From: Rhipidocladum racemiflorum
Lineage: Eukaryota; Streptophyta; Magnoliopsida; Poales; Poaceae
Assembly: GCA_036346355.1 (NCBI GenBank)
Contig: CM070572.1
Coordinates: 35,253,944-35,317,943, forward strand
DNA: 64,000 bases
Reading direction: 5' to 3'
Positions 12,510 to 24,419 of the stretch are shown here, piece after piece. Made by a program: the position numbers and the translations under genes. The first letter of the stretch is position 1. Every line of letters starts with the position of its first letter. A model generated the notes under the pieces. The model worked only from the letters and a program-made list of their open reading frames with translations. It was not told the origin of the DNA and ran no database searches.

Positions 12510-13230
12510 GTGACCTTCCTCCGAGAAGCGGACACGTTCGCACGGGAACCGTCCGACATGCCCGAGTCCCAAGGAGGTCGCCGAGCACAAAGCAGCGCTC
12601 GGCTCGACAAAAAGCCTGTGCGGCAGAAGCTCAGGCGCTTCTCCCCGGAGAAGCAAGCCATCATCAGAGAGGAACTGGACAAGCTCCTCAAAGCCGGTTT
12701 CATTCGGGAGGTTGACCATTCCGATTGGTTGGCCAACCCAGTCATCGTGATGAAGAAAGGAGGCAAGTGGCGCATGTGTGTCGATCACACGGGGCTAAAT
12801 GCCGCATGCCCGAAGGACAATTTCCCGCTACCTCGGATAGACCAGTTGGTCGACGCGACGGCCGGCTCCGAGGCGATGAGCTTTCTGGACGCCTACTCAG
12901 GCTATCACCAGATCGGTATATCGCCCGATGACGAGGAGAAAATCTTCCTTCATCACGCCGTTTGGCACATTCTCGCTACGACCATGTCCTTCGGTCTAAG
13001 GAATGCTGGAGCAACCTTCCAGCGCCTTATGCAGAAAACCTTCTCGGGCCAAATAGGTCGGAACCTGGAAGTGTATGTAGACGACATAGTCGTCAAGAGC
13101 AAAATGGCCTCCGACCATGTATCCGATCTAGAGGAGACTTTTCATAACCTCAATAAGCATCGAATAAAGTTAAACCCTGAAAAATGTGTGTTCGGGTCAA
13201 AGCTAACAAGGTGCTCGGATACATGATCGG
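12510..13230 (+). pseudogene. Gypsy-1 reverse transcriptase
   Basis: The longest surviving pol frame (238 codons) contains the ordered RT motifs of Ty3/Gypsy elements: KLLKAGFIREV, VMKKGGKWRMCVD, LPRIDQLVDATAG, FLDAYSGYHQI and the active-site box YVDDIVVKS. It would copy retroelement RNA into DNA in the virus-like particle. It stops near 13226; the RT tail continues in another frame (KVLGYMIGPQGI, about 13205-13245). It is part of a polyprotein, so the first methionine is not a real start. Confidence 0.85.
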
Positions 13231-13299
13231 CCCACAAGGAATCGGGGCCAACCCAGAGAAGATAGAAGCCATCGAGAACATGCGACCACCGACTTGTAC

Positions 13300-14320
13300 T
13301 GGAGGTCCATCCGATCGGGAGAATGGCGGCCTTAAGTCGTTTCATCTCGAGGCTCGAGGAACGCGCCTACCTTTCTTCAAGGCGCTCCGGAAGCACGACG
13401 GTTTCACTTGGACAGATGAAGCATCAGCTCTTTCAAAGAGCTTAAATCAGATTTGTCAAGACCCCGGTCTTGACCACGCCCAGTAGGAGAGGTCCTCTTG
13501 CTTTACCTCGCCGCCACACCCCATGCGGTAAGCGCCGTCATCACAAAGAGAACGACGGGGCATGCAGCGCCCGATCTACTACATCGGGCCGAGGTGCCAC
13601 GGACCAAAGGAGCGTTACCCGAGGTCCGTAAGCTCCTTTATGCGCTCCTCGTGGCCTCGAAGAAATTAAGACACTACTTCCAGGCACACAAAATACAAGT
13701 CCCGACCAACTTCCCGCCGAGGGAAATTCTCGGGAATCGGGGCCATAGCGGCGGATCGCGAAATGGGCCATGGAGCTCGCCGGTCGAGATCGAATTCTCG
13801 GCTAGAACCGCGATCAAATCCAGGTCCTAGCGGACTTCCTAGCCGAATGGACAAACCCCGCCCGTCCGAACCCGAACCCAACCAGGCCGAGCACGGTCCG
13901 GGTCGTGCACTTCGACGGATCCCGAGCTTACGATTGCTCGGGGCGGAGTGGTCCTCGAATCCCCTCGAGGGAGCGGATCGATCGCCCTCCAATTGCATTT
14001 CGGCGCAACAAACAACGCAGCAGAATACGAAGGTCCGCTAGCCGGGCCGGGCATGCAAGGCGCTGAGTCCAACGACTAATCGCGAAGGGCGACTCGCGGT
14101 GGTCGTCAACCAGGTTAACAAGGAGTATCGGTGCTCGATGACTCAATGGCGCTTTACCTGGCTGAAGTAAGGAAGATGGAAAAGTACTTGAAACTTCAAG
14201 TACTATACATCCTCGGGAAGGACAATGCCCTGGCCGACCATCTATCGAAGGTCGGTTCCATACAGCTTCGCTTCCGGCGGGTGCTCATCGAGCACGTCTA
14301 CAAGCCCTCCATACCCCGAG
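13300..14320 (+). pseudogene. Gypsy-1 RNase H region remnant
   Basis: Fragments in shifting frames follow RT and carry RNase H-like pieces. LYLAATPHAVSAVI (about 13501-13540) resembles the start of the Gypsy RNase H domain, and the stretch ending GKDNALADHLSKV (about 14210-14250) resembles its conserved end. Several frameshifts and stops. Confidence 0.6.
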
Positions 14321-14399
14321 GAGGAGGCAACCGAGACGGGTGGTACCGTCTCCTTCCTCGGCAGGATGCGAATCGGATGACGCCATTCATCCAATACGC

Positions 14400-15560
14400 C
14401 ATTACCACGGGACACTTTGCTCGAGGAGGAAGCCGAGAAATCCCGGCTAGTGAGGCGCTCCTCGACCTATAAAATGATCGAGGGTCTCTTATACCGCAAA
14501 GGCGCGCTTGGCGCCCTCTCCAAGTGCATCACCCAAGAGGAAGGCAAATATCTCCTCAAGGATATCCATGACGGGATGTGTGGAGCTCACTCGTCCTTTA
14601 GGACCTTGGTGAGCAAAGCCTTCCGATTGGGTTACTATTGGCCAACGGCCTGGCCGATGCTGCGCTCAATAGTAACCTCCTGCCGATCTTGCCGGTTCCA
14701 TGCTCGGAAGGTCCATCACCGCAAGATACGCGCTCTGAGACCATGCCGCTAACCTGGCCGTTCTCGGTTTGGGGCATAGACATACTCGGTCCATTTCCCA
14801 GGAAGGAGGGGTTGTAAATACATTGCGTCGCAATCGACACCTTCACTAAGTGGATCGAGGCCGAGCCTATATCAACCATCTCGGCACAGCGGCTAAAGGT
14901 TCTTCCGCAATAATGTAGTAACCCGCTTTGGCATTCCGAGTCGCCTCATTACCCGACAACGGCACTCAGTTCACAAGCGAGGTGTTTCAGGCTTATTGCG
15001 AGGAGGTCGGGACCAAGATATGCTTCGCATCCGTGGCCCACCCACAGCAATGGGGCGGCCGAGCGCGCGAACAGGCAGATCGTCCAAGGAATCAAGAAGA
15101 GAGTCTTCAAGAGCCTCGATCGGCATGGTCGTGCCTGGGTGGACGAGCTACCCCGCCCTTCTGGTCGATCAGCACCACGACGAAGCCGAGCCACGGGAGA
15201 CCCCTTTCACTCGTATATGGCGCGGAAGTCGCCCTACCGCCGAGGTTGTCCTAGGATCCCCGAGGTGAACCTGGCCGATAACATCGGCGCAGAAGGCGAC
15301 GCCTTCGACCTCGACCTTGCGGAGGCGACTCGTGAAAGGGCTCTGTTGCGATCCGCGGTTTACCTGCAAGCTCTTCGCAGGCACGCCGCCAAATCGCTAC
15401 GACCAAGGACCTTACACGTCGGCGATCTCGTTCTGCGACGGGTCCAAGACCTGTCAAAGCCAACAAGCTAACGCCAAGATGGGAAGGTCCTTACACGGTC
15501 GTCTCAACAACACGCCCGGGGGCTGTCCGCCTTGCAATGGAAGATGGTCGGGAACTAGCT
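14400..15560 (+). pseudogene. Gypsy-1 integrase remnant
   Basis: A zinc-binding segment is visible: LLKDIHDGMCGAHSSFRTL followed by TSCRSCRFHARK (about 14550-14710). The catalytic core follows, with VWGIDILGPFP-like sequence near 14770 and DNGTQFTSEVFQAYC near 14950. The tail extends to about 15560. Integrase inserts the cDNA copy and makes the 5-bp target duplication seen at the ends. Frames change between these blocks. Confidence 0.75.
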
Positions 15561-16216
15561 AGTACTTGGAACATTGACCAACTGCGTAAGTTCCATGTCT
15601 AACCTCGCCCGTTTTTTACCTCTTTAATAAACTTTATCACCTTACCCTCCCATCCTCTCTCTCCCTCTCTTTCCCCATTCTACGATTAAGCTCGACCTAG
15701 ACAAAGTGTCAGGGGCAAGTCGGTCGTTGGGGCAAAACACCGTACGACAAAAGCTCGACCTCGAGGGCCTCCTTCCTCGTAAGACGACCATCTTTTTTCG
15801 CGGTAGACCTCCACCGCAAGTAAAGATTCGCACAGGACACCCTTCTGAGCGGTTCAGAGCTCAGGTCGTCCGGTTGTCGGCTCCAACGTACCATAACCCT
15901 AAGGGCCACAGGGTCCCCGCAGATTTCTACTCCGCCAACGAAGTCGTGCTCATAGCTTTCGCCCACGACCTCCGTTGGCGGCGAGCTATAGAGGTACCAT
16001 GTGGCCCACGACCTCGACCTCGTGCAACTTTCGCGCCAAAATGGTCACCTCGACCTCGTGCTACTTTCGAGCGAGATAGTCATTTCCTCGTCACGATTAA
16101 CCACTAAGTCGCGTAAGACCGCTGCACGAAACAAATCGTTGTCATCTCGAGGAAAAACAAAAACGCCCATTTAAACCAACTCATTCTATATTCAATCGAT
16201 AGTTTCTCCTAAGTTT

Positions 16217-19200
16217 TTACGGTAAAAGACAGGAAAAGAAAATTACAGAAGCCCGACACGCTTTCGTCTGCAAAGCGGCGAGCTCGTCCCGCGACCGAGT
16301 CAAGCTCGGACTCAAGGTCGAGCACACGCCGGCGAAGCTTCCCGACCTTCGCTGCCCGCTTGTCGGTCGCTGGACTCCTCCGTTCTTTGGTCGATTGTCC
16401 TTTCGGCACGCCGCGGCGTCGCGCAAGGTCGCCACCGTGGCTTCAAGGCCCGACCGTGCCTGCTCGCTCCGGTCGAGGCGCTCCTGGAGCTCGCGCACGG
16501 ACTCCTCCACCTTCCGCCGGATCTCGGCCTCGGAAGATGTCAGCTCGGCAACGGCGCTCGAGCTCGCAATCTTGGCGTCTGCTCGGCTTGGTGCTTCGCG
16601 ACAACTTCTGGCGGCGGTCGCGGCATGGAAGTCCTTCATGGTGGACTCCGGCACTGCGCAACAAAGGCGTTTTCAGGTCGTGTCGAAACTCTCGGTAAAA
16701 GTACATAAGTCGTGAGTACTTACCCAAAAAGTCGGGTCTCCACCCCGATGGAACAACTTCGGCGAGGTCCTCCACCTCGCTGCAGGCGGGTAAGGGATCC
16801 CCGCCTTAGTCCTTTCTCCTTGATCGGGCTCGGAGGCTTGAGCCCGAAGCTCCCGCCCCCCGAAGGCGATGGACTTTGCCCTGGGGGCAGCCTCCGCCTC
16901 TGGAGAGGGACGGCCTCAAGAGCAAGGATTACCTCCGCTCTTCTTCCTCCCGGCAGAAGTTGCGCCGGGGGCTCGCCTCCTCGATCGGGGCTCCACCACT
17001 TCGGGCGTCCACGGCCATGGGGAGCAACCGGGACACCGGGTCAGATCCGGCCCTTGGGCCGCAGCATCCCCGAAAGTGCAGGATCAACCGGGGCACCGGT
17101 CGACGCATCGAGGTCGGTCTCGGCCGAGCAGCCTCGGTGCCCGGCAGATCCCCTCCGCCTGGAAGCTGCCCCGGCCCACCTACGGTAGCCGGGCTTGTCT
17201 CCCCGACCAGCGGGGTAGCTGGCTCTTCCTCGTCAGACGAGCCCCCACCAGGATTAAGGTCCCCCGACGCCGGGCCGGCGCTGGGACCCGGCGTGATGTC
17301 ATGAACCCGGGGGGAGACCTCGGCGATCTCCTGAAGAGTCGCGGCGATGATGTCGCTGGCACCGGAAGAATCCTCGCGGGGAGTCTCAGCGGCCTGCTCA
17401 TCACCGTCAGACTCCACGACTATGATGTGGGGGATGCCCTCCGCTGCGGCCCGGGCATCGGCGGCCGCGATCTTCCTCCGTGCCTCCTCTTCGGGAGACA
17501 CGACCTCCGGGTCCCGGGGCTCGCGACAACAGGCTCCCCACCTCGGCGTCGTCACCGGCAGCCCGTGGGGCTGAGCCTCCGCGACCTCGGCTCCCACTTC
17601 GGCCTCGTCGCCACCGGCAGGCAGTGGGGCTGGGCCTCATGACCTCGGCTCCCACCTCGGCTCCGTCGCCCATGACGACCTCGGCGGCCGAGCTAGCTCC
17701 CTCTCTAGCGAAGTCAAGAACATCGTCGACCATCGCTTGAAATCCCATAACTCGCACCAACCGCCACACCCACTATAAGCGATGTGGGGTTAGAATGGTG
17801 CCGAGGGGAAAAAGACAAACAAGAAGAGAGCAGAGGCCCGACCTTGCGCGGCGTCCGCTATCGAGCTCGGGCGCGGGCCAGGAGGGCGGCCATGTCCTTG
17901 CGCCTTGTCGGCCCTGGCGGCCGCAGGTCGACCTCCTCCAAGCCGACCTCGGAGGCGATCGGCGTTGAAGCGCTGAGGCGTGGCGGGCGACCTCACGGAC
18001 CTCGGGACCAAGGGGCGGGGTCGGCTCGTCCTTCTCCTCCTCGTGGTCCCCAGGAGCCGGGCTCGAGCTCACCGCGCAAGCTCCGCTGAAGGGCGCGATC
18101 AGCCCTCGGCTCAACCTTCCATTTGGGCCAGGCGCTGCGGCCTCCTTCTTCGCCCGCAAGCAATTTGGCGCAAGCGAGCCATTAGCTCGGGATTGTTTCT
18201 GTGTACTCGTCCATCCACAATCTCAGTTCACTCACCTCTGCCGGTCCGCATACTCCAAGTGTTGGCGGGGTGAGTGGTCGTCGGGCAGGCGCTGCGTGTC
18301 GCTGGCGAGGGACAGCGTGGCAGCCGGAGATCGGCGCGGCGCTTGCGACCGCTTTGTCCCTTGGTCTTACGACCCCGTCCACCGGTAGGATCCCAGTGGG
18401 ACACAGCGACCTCGAGGGCAACCTTCTCCTGTTGAAAAGAGAAAGACTCAAATGAGGTCGGAGGCCCCGTGAGCCTGTCCTGACAAGGGCTTTAAAAGTC
18501 CGAATCGAAACTTACCGCCTCTGTCCGGTTAAGGGCGTTGTTCGAGATCTGGCGGCCCTCGATGATTTCCTTGCCTTTCGGGTGCCGAACATCTCGGACA
18601 CCCTCGCATCCACCAGTCCTCTGCCGGAGCTGCATACCGGCCAAGGAGAGGTCGTGAAAGGGGCATCCTCTGCTCGGAAAAGAAGATCGAAGCGACGGCA
18701 TACCTGGCGTGATTCGAGCGATGTCCTGCCACCCTCGACCTTGAAGAAGGGATGCTCCCTCCTCCTAAGGGGCGATATCCGGTTCCTGGCGTAGTCCGGG
18801 TAACGTCGGCGGTCAGCCAGGCACGTGAGCTCGTTGATCGTCATGAGGATCTTCTCCTCCTCGGGCTCCACGAGCGGTCGGGTGTCTCGGCAGCGCGACC
18901 TCTGGCACGAGTAGGAAGCGTGCCGCCCTCCGCTTTCCTCAAGTAGAACCATGAGTCGGCCCAACCCGACACCGAGTCCTTGGCGTGAAGCTCGGTACTG
19001 TATGGTCGGAGTAGGGCGCAGCGGAGTAGAGGCGGCCAGGCTGCGAAGGCGTCTTACGTCTGCGAAAAAGGGTGTAGAAGTGGAAGAAGAGAGGCGGGAG
19101 TGGGCTCGACGCCCACGAACCCTTCGCAGAGATGGGTAAAGATGGCCATGATGAGAACAGAGTTGGGGTGAAGGTGGCGATCTCGCACTCGCAGGAGGCG

Positions 19201-19500
19201 AGTACGGCCTCGACGAACTCACTTTCGAGCGTCTGAGCCCGTTTATGGCGTAGAGCTCGGTGGAGACGATCTCCCCCTCCTCATTTGCGGGCTCTCTTCG
19301 TCGCCAGGGCTCTCCATGTCTGGCGTCGAGGTACTTCGCCCGCCGAGGGTCTCCAGCCTGCGCTGTCGAGCTTGTGCCGACGCCGAACCGCCATGAGGAT
19401 GAGGAAGATGATCAAGGAGATTGATGAGCGCGGCGAGAGGAGTGTGAGACACAGCCGATCGCAATACGGCCAAGTGAGTCTAAGGGTTTTCTCTTGAGTG
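16217..19500 (-). pseudogene. Antisense ORF of Gypsy-1 (putative gypsy-type transposon domain protein)
   Basis: Reading the - strand between integrase and the 3' LTR, a decayed protein can be followed. Around 19110-19180 it carries HLHPNSVLIMAIFTHLCEGF, then GVEPTP and, after a one-base shift, LFHFYTLFRR. That is the signature of the plant 'putative gypsy type transposon' domain (PF04195) known from antisense ORFs of RIRE2-like elements. A proline/glycine-rich middle (about 16.9-18.2 kb) follows, then a coiled-coil-like end (about 16217-16654) with heptad-rich sequence such as VRELQERLDRSEQ. The biological role of this protein is not established. Multiple frameshifts are present. Confidence 0.62.
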
Positions 19501-19846
19501 TTTAAAAACTCCTCCAGGAGATGAGGAAGCCCTAGAGGCACAGAGGGCGATTGAGGCGTTCGCCATCCGGAAAAGCGACACGTGGAGCACGCCAAATCGA
19601 AACCGTCTGCCGAGAAAGACGGTTCCCAGAAGGACGATTCAGGCTTCTAGGAGAAGGAACCGCCAAGAAGGGCCCATACATTGGCTCGAGCGACGACAGT
19701 GGGGAACAAGCTCGTTCGAAGGAGGTTAATAGCTCGTTGAGTCGCGGCGGATGTCGCCGCGGCAAAACCGACATGCTCGTAGAAGCAGTAGGCCCAAGGG
19801 GAAGGCCTTCCTTAGACCTTTTCCCACTTGAACCTCGGGGCTAGGC

Positions 19847-20527
19847 TGTCGAAGTCGGGTAATTTCCATAAATTACCTCGGATGCCACCAACGACCAAGC
19901 TCGCTCCCGCCCGAGCCACCAGGAGGTCGTTACCCTGGGATTGTCTAAATCAGAGCTTGGAAGGCTACGCATTCCGGCCAGTTCCGAGCTCGGGCTCGGG
20001 TGGGACCGAGAATGCCACGTACTCCAGTCGATTCCGAGCTCAAGCTCGGGTAAGATGTCCGAGCTCGGTGCCGGTCATCGGCCGACCTTACGAGGTCTCG
20101 GGGTCGGTAGGAATAACCACCCGAGCGTAACTTCCGTTGGCCCGTTACGTTTCCCGTGGGAGCGTGGCGGAAAGATAGGATCCACCAGTTGCCACGTTTG
20201 GACGAGGTCCAAACGTGCGGGTAGTGGGGTCATGGAGTTCGATCCTTTGTAAACTATAAAAGGGTCCCCATCGTGAGGGGGACAGATAACAACAACAGTA
20301 GCAGCACACAGACTGTAAAACTCAGACACATTGCAAGAGTAAACGAGAGCTGGAGTAGGGCTATTATCTCTTTCTCGAGAGGCCCGAACCAGGGTAAACT
20401 GCTGTGTCCACATTCGTTGGAATCTGGTGAGCCATTCTTCGAGTAATCCCTCACGTAAGAAGGGGTCACAGTTGGTCCCTCCACCAACAAGTAAGCTCGG
20501 CGGGGGCCTGTTCCCCAATCGTCGACA
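19847..20527 (+). repeat. 3' LTR of Gypsy-1
   Basis: 681 bp matching 9052-9723, preceded by a short purine-rich stretch (CTCGGGGCTAGG) as polypurine tract. Starts TGTCGAAG, ends TCGACA, followed by the AAATT duplication. Confidence 0.88.
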
Positions 20528-20532
20528 AAATT

Positions 20533-21026
20533 ATTTCCCCACCACCGCTGCTGTATATTCCACAAAGGTAAATGAAGAAGTTTTCAACTGCATAAGACTT
20601 GACTACCTGTAGTAGCTGATGTCCTTCATTAAGACTGTAGCCAAGAGTCCAGAACATGTATGCCAACTGAAATTTTACAAAATGTTCTCAGAATTAGAAA
20701 ACTATCACCACTCAAGATTATCAACAACATCAAATTGTCATGGACAATTTAAGTCAGTTTTAATATTGTGAGGCTATTAAAGCACTGTAACATTGTGTAA
20801 ACATTTTACTGACTCCATATGCCATGATTATGTAATTGTCTAGGAATCATGAATGTTGCTAAGATAATACAGTATAACCAAACAAATAGATAAAAACAAA
20901 TTCCAATGACCAGTATTTATTCAAGTTAAAGACCATGAAGTATATTGTATGAGTAAGATAGATATATACACAACTTCCGACTATATGAAAATTCCTAATG
21001 AAAACCTCAAATGCACATAGGCTTAC
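20533..21026. other. No gene seen; continuation of the Gypsy-1 insertion site
   Basis: AT-rich sequence that was joined to the sequence left of 9047 before Gypsy-1 inserted. No coding exon is supported. The AAATT duplication occupies 20528-20532. Confidence 0.4.
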
Positions 21027-21403
21027 CTCATTGAGAAGCTTTGGTTTGTCAATGGTAGAGAAGGTAACTTCATGCATGGAGTCTGTAAGGCCATCAAATA
21101 TAAGAAAATTATTGCACGCTACTTGAGAGAAACAAGCACTTCCAAAGGAGAAATGAAGTAATTAGAATTTCCCATATATCATATATTATGTTACTTCCCA
21201 AGTCACATAATGATTTAACATGAAAATATTGTATGAGTAAGATAAAGCAGAGGGCAAAGGTAAACTTGCGGCAAAGACTTACCTGTCTTGAGATCGGACA
21301 TTATACGAGGTGCTATCATGATCTTGACCTTGAGACTTGCTAGCTTCAAGAGCTAGGGCCTCAAGATTTGTAGATGAACCAAAGGCGAGGAGGAGGGTGG
21401 ATG
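21027..21403 (-). pseudogene. Fragment of an ACT-domain protein kinase (STY46/STY8-like)
   Basis: Two - strand exons are recognisable. Exon 21283-21403 encodes AFGSSTNLEALALEASKSQ, matching the linker before the ACT domain in plant STY-type serine/threonine/tyrosine kinases. Exon 21027-21082, between a clear acceptor and the donor GTAAGC, encodes SMHEVTFSTIDKPKLLNE, the first strand of that ACT domain. Intact family members continue with the rest of the ACT domain and a kinase domain, neither of which I can find. Joining the two exons at the best splice sites also puts them out of frame by one base. In Arabidopsis these kinases phosphorylate chloroplast transit peptides. Here it is a partial, presumably dead copy, perhaps captured by a transposon. 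Confidence 0.6.
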
Positions 21404-22579
21404 CTGAATATAAATCATACAAATTAAATAACATGGAAAATGGATTCACCAGGAGATAAATATATCGCAATACATGGCAAGAAGGCAAGATATTAGTCGG
21501 TTCCCGATCGACCAAAAATTCAACGGCAGATGGAAAGGCATAGATACCTTTGTTGCTGTTCAACGACCTTGAAGCAACTTCCTCCCCTGCGATGTCGGAA
21601 TCGGCATCGATCGATTCCCATCAAGAAGTGGAGACACCTAATGAATCAAGACTCTCCAATAAGGATAATGGCGAGGCAATAGTAGGTCTTTACATATGGA
21701 TTGCTACTATTTTTACAGTTAAAAGAAACTTCTATGAAAATGGAATATCTGGAATTTAAGCGAGAATAACACGGATAATTTAAAAATAAAAGCAAGAAGC
21801 GACCTTTGTCGATTAATGGAAGAGCTCAAACTCTCTGTTTCTAAGTTCGATTAGTTGGTCAAAACCATTGAAAGTGTAGACGCATGCTATAGGCTTGATC
21901 AAGTCAATGCTCGAGCAAAAAATTGCAACTTGAAAATGCAAGTATAAATGTCCATACTACTGTAACACCAAAAGAAAAACAAAATACACATCACCACCCA
22001 CAAGAACACGGGTATTCACCTATACTTCAAAGTAGCAAAAGCAAAAGGTGACACAATCAAATACATATCAATAGCATTCGAACAACTTAACAGGCAACAA
22101 AAGCTACCAGTATATGACATTATTAGTATCTACTGTGCATTATTAAGGAGTTTTATGGGACAAAGCCCTAATTGCGATATTGTAGTGGAAGAAGATCACT
22201 GAGAGATTCGACTTATAGCGTAGTGAAATTTTGCATTAGTCAAGCTAATACCGAGGCTACACGACAAGGTTGCCATTAGACCATTGAAAACCCTTACGTG
22301 GAAATTGCTCGTAAAAATAAAGTGTTGATGCAATACCCATAAGGTTTCTTCTTATTTCTTCTTGTTGACAATGTAAACAAGCTGTTGGATCGACAAGCTA
22401 TTCGAATCGAGAAGGGGTACACGAAAAGCGATGAACCAATCCTACATAGACATCGATTCGATTTAAAATTTAATGGAGTAAAAATGTTTTCATTTTTCTG
22501 ATTGAACATACATACTACCACCGAGGATAACCCATTGACTCACGCAGTGCCGCCTTCGTGCTGATGACTTAACTACAGA
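21404..22579. other. No supported gene
   Basis: AT-rich. A possible - strand exon ending at about 21552 (donor GTATCT after AACAGCAACAAAG) lies where an upstream exon of the kinase fragment could be, but the encoded peptide is not convincing. Confidence 0.35.
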
Positions 22580-22700
22580 TAGGAGTGGCAATCGGGTCGG
22601 GTAGCGCCGGGTCCGTTCCCTGTGGACCCGGACCCGAGACCCGAATTGCAGATCCGGACCCGAACCCAAATTGACCTACGGGTCCTAATCAGACCAGACC
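22580..22700. mobile_element. Possible hAT-type transposon end
   Basis: TAGGAGTGGCAATCGGGTCG followed by a run rich in GGGTC, GACCC and CCCGA resembles the termini of grass hAT elements, which start with C/TAG..GTGGCAA and have subterminal GGGTC-type repeats. I found no matching inverted end or 8-bp duplication, so this may be a truncated end or chance. Confidence 0.3.
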
Positions 22701-22739
22701 GGACCAGCCAATTACCGGGACCAAATTACAGCAGACCAA

Positions 22740-22995
22740 AAAAAACTTGAATGATATAGATAGAGCAGATTGCCACAAGATAGAGCAGATTAGCATATAG
22801 AGAATTAGAGATAGAAGCAGATTAGCGATTAACTTGAATCATACTGATTGAATGATAGAGCAGATTAACTTGAATCATACAGTTGAATGATACAGATTGA
22901 ATCATCTGATTAATTTGAATCATATAGATAGAGCAGATTAGCAGCCAGCAAGTATGTCATGCAAAAGATAGAGCATATTGCATACAGACTTGAAT
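22740..22995. repeat. Short degenerate tandem repeats
   Basis: Interspersed short units ATAGAGCAGATTAGCA and ACTTGAATCATA recur four or more times each. No coding potential. Confidence 0.6.
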
Positions 22996-23143
22996 CAAAT
23001 TTTATTGCACAAACCTGAATTAGGATCATAATTGGGGAATTTAGACATATTGCAACGTGAATAAAACTAATCACATGAATCATAGAGCTTTAACTTTCTG
23101 ATGCATCTATCACTTTCCACAAGGGGACATCTTGAATAAAAGC

Positions 23144-23475
23144 CGATACTACAATGAGATACTACAACAGGAGAAGACTACAACTGATACTACAACAGAT
23201 ACTACAACAGCATCTATCAAAGACCATAGTCCTCATCCTTGCATATACTACAACAGCATAGTCCTTCATCCTTGCATATGTATTTGCAACAGATACTACA
23301 ACAGCATATACTACAACAGATACTACAACAGCATCTATCAACAGATACTACAACTGATATATGTATTTGCTCTGTAAGACCAAAGACCATAGTCTTATGT
23401 AAAGACCAACTGACATATGTATTTGCTCTGATATATGTATTTGCTCTGTAAGACCAAAGACCAAAGACCAAAGAC
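23144..23475. repeat. Minisatellite of GATACTACAACA units
   Basis: About a dozen units of (GA)TACTACAACA(GC), then two or more copies of ATATGTATTTGCTCTG and AGACCAAAGACC. Open frames across it, rich in YYN and QQIL repeats, are repeat artefacts. Confidence 0.8.
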
Positions 23476-23519
23476 AACAGAACTGCTTTGGCAAGACGAT
23501 TTTACAGGAAAAATGGAAA

Positions 23520-24195
23520 ATCATCTTAGGAGAAGCGCGGTTGAGGTCGCGGTGGCCGGTCGTGGTCGCCGGTCGCGGTCGGGGTAGCCGCTTCGAGTTG
23601 GCCGTTGGGAGTCGGTAACTCGAGTCGCCGTCGCCGCCGGGTCGCCATCGCCGCCGGGTCGCCGTGGCGGTCGTGGTCGTCGGTCGAGATCGCCCGGTCG
23701 CGGTCGGGTAGCCGCCGAGTCGGCCGTTGGGGTCGCCTTGGTCGCCGTCGCCCGCTTCGCCGTCGCCGCCGTCGCTGCCGCTGGTACAAGAAACCGAGCA
23801 GCGTGGTCGTTCGGTAGCGCCTCCTTGCGTCTGCTTTGCATCTTGGCGCGCCTCCTTCAGCGTCCTGCTTGTTGTGAGGAGGAGGAGGGGTGGCGCCAGG
23901 GATTTTGGCGCCAGTGAGGAGGAGGAGGCGTCGGTCTTTGGAGAAGAGGGAGAGCGGGGAGTGGGATGGCGGCGGCTTGGCTCTGAAAGAGATGGCGACA
24001 GGAGGTGGCGAGAGATAGAGGCCGGAGAGAGGCGCGGCGCTAGAGCTTCGAAGGGAGGCGATGCGGTCGGTGCAGAGGAGAAACACATCGAGAAAGAGAG
24101 AGAGAGGGGGAAGAGGCGAGGAGAGAGGCGGCGAGGAGAGGGCTGTCGGCCGAATGAGGAGGAGCAAGGGTTTAGTTAGGGTTAGGGTTTTGGGG
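23520..24195. repeat. GC-rich low-complexity block
   Basis: Dense GGTCGC/CGCCGT-type trinucleotide repeats (about 23530-23790), then a purine-rich stretch to about 24190 ending GGGTTAGGGTTTTGGGG. Long open frames on both strands (to 246 codons) are arginine/proline/alanine-rich by composition. The layout resembles a GC-rich 5' leader and promoter of a - strand gene, but no downstream domain supports one. Confidence 0.4.
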
Positions 24196-24370
24196 AAGTG
24201 GAGTCGGGCCGAGGTGGAATTTGGCGTAAATTGGGCGAGAAAATGGCCTCGATTGTCAATTGAACAAATAAATAAATAAAATCATGTTGGTGCAAGGTGT
24301 ATACAAATTAGTAGAAATATTAATAAAATATTAACTACCAAAATCATTTGAGCAGAAAAACATATATGTA

Positions 24371-24419
24371 TACTAGCTACATGCAGTGCGTTGCTACGAA
24401 AAACAAAATTGATAACGAA
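24371..24419 (-). repeat. Left inverted copy of the Helitron 3' terminus
   Basis: Reverse complement reads CGTTATCAATTTTGTTTTTC, then GTAGCAACGCAC and GCATGTAGCTAGT. It matches 30609-30658 with one or two substitutions and a 2-base length difference. Confidence 0.85.

Larger units (their letters stand above)
9052..20527 (+). mobile_element. Ty3/Gypsy LTR retrotransposon, complete in outline, coding decayed
   Basis: An 11.5-kb element with two LTRs (9052-9723 and 19847-20527) starting TGTCG and ending CGACA (CGATA in the left copy), with TSD AAATT. In order on the + strand it carries gag, protease, reverse transcriptase, RNase H and integrase remnants (about 10.9-15.5 kb). A long region before the 3' LTR holds an antisense ORF. 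This layout, and RT motifs such as CPKDNFPLPRIDQLV, fit the Tat-lineage elements of grasses (RIRE2-like). Stops and frameshifts throughout mean this copy cannot encode intact proteins. The GC-rich body contrasts with the AT-rich flanks. Confidence 0.9.

Noticed and set aside
23144..23475. Regularly spaced short repeats resembling a CRISPR array
   Set aside because: Units are contiguous simple repeats without unique spacers, and the DNA is a plant nuclear sequence.
23348..24179. ORFs of 150-246 codons on both strands
   Set aside because: They arise from GC-rich trinucleotide repeats and purine tracts; no domain or splice support.
24175..24200. TTAGGGTTAGGG-like telomere motif
   Set aside because: Only about two units, and not the plant TTTAGGG repeat in tandem; likely chance in a purine-rich tract.
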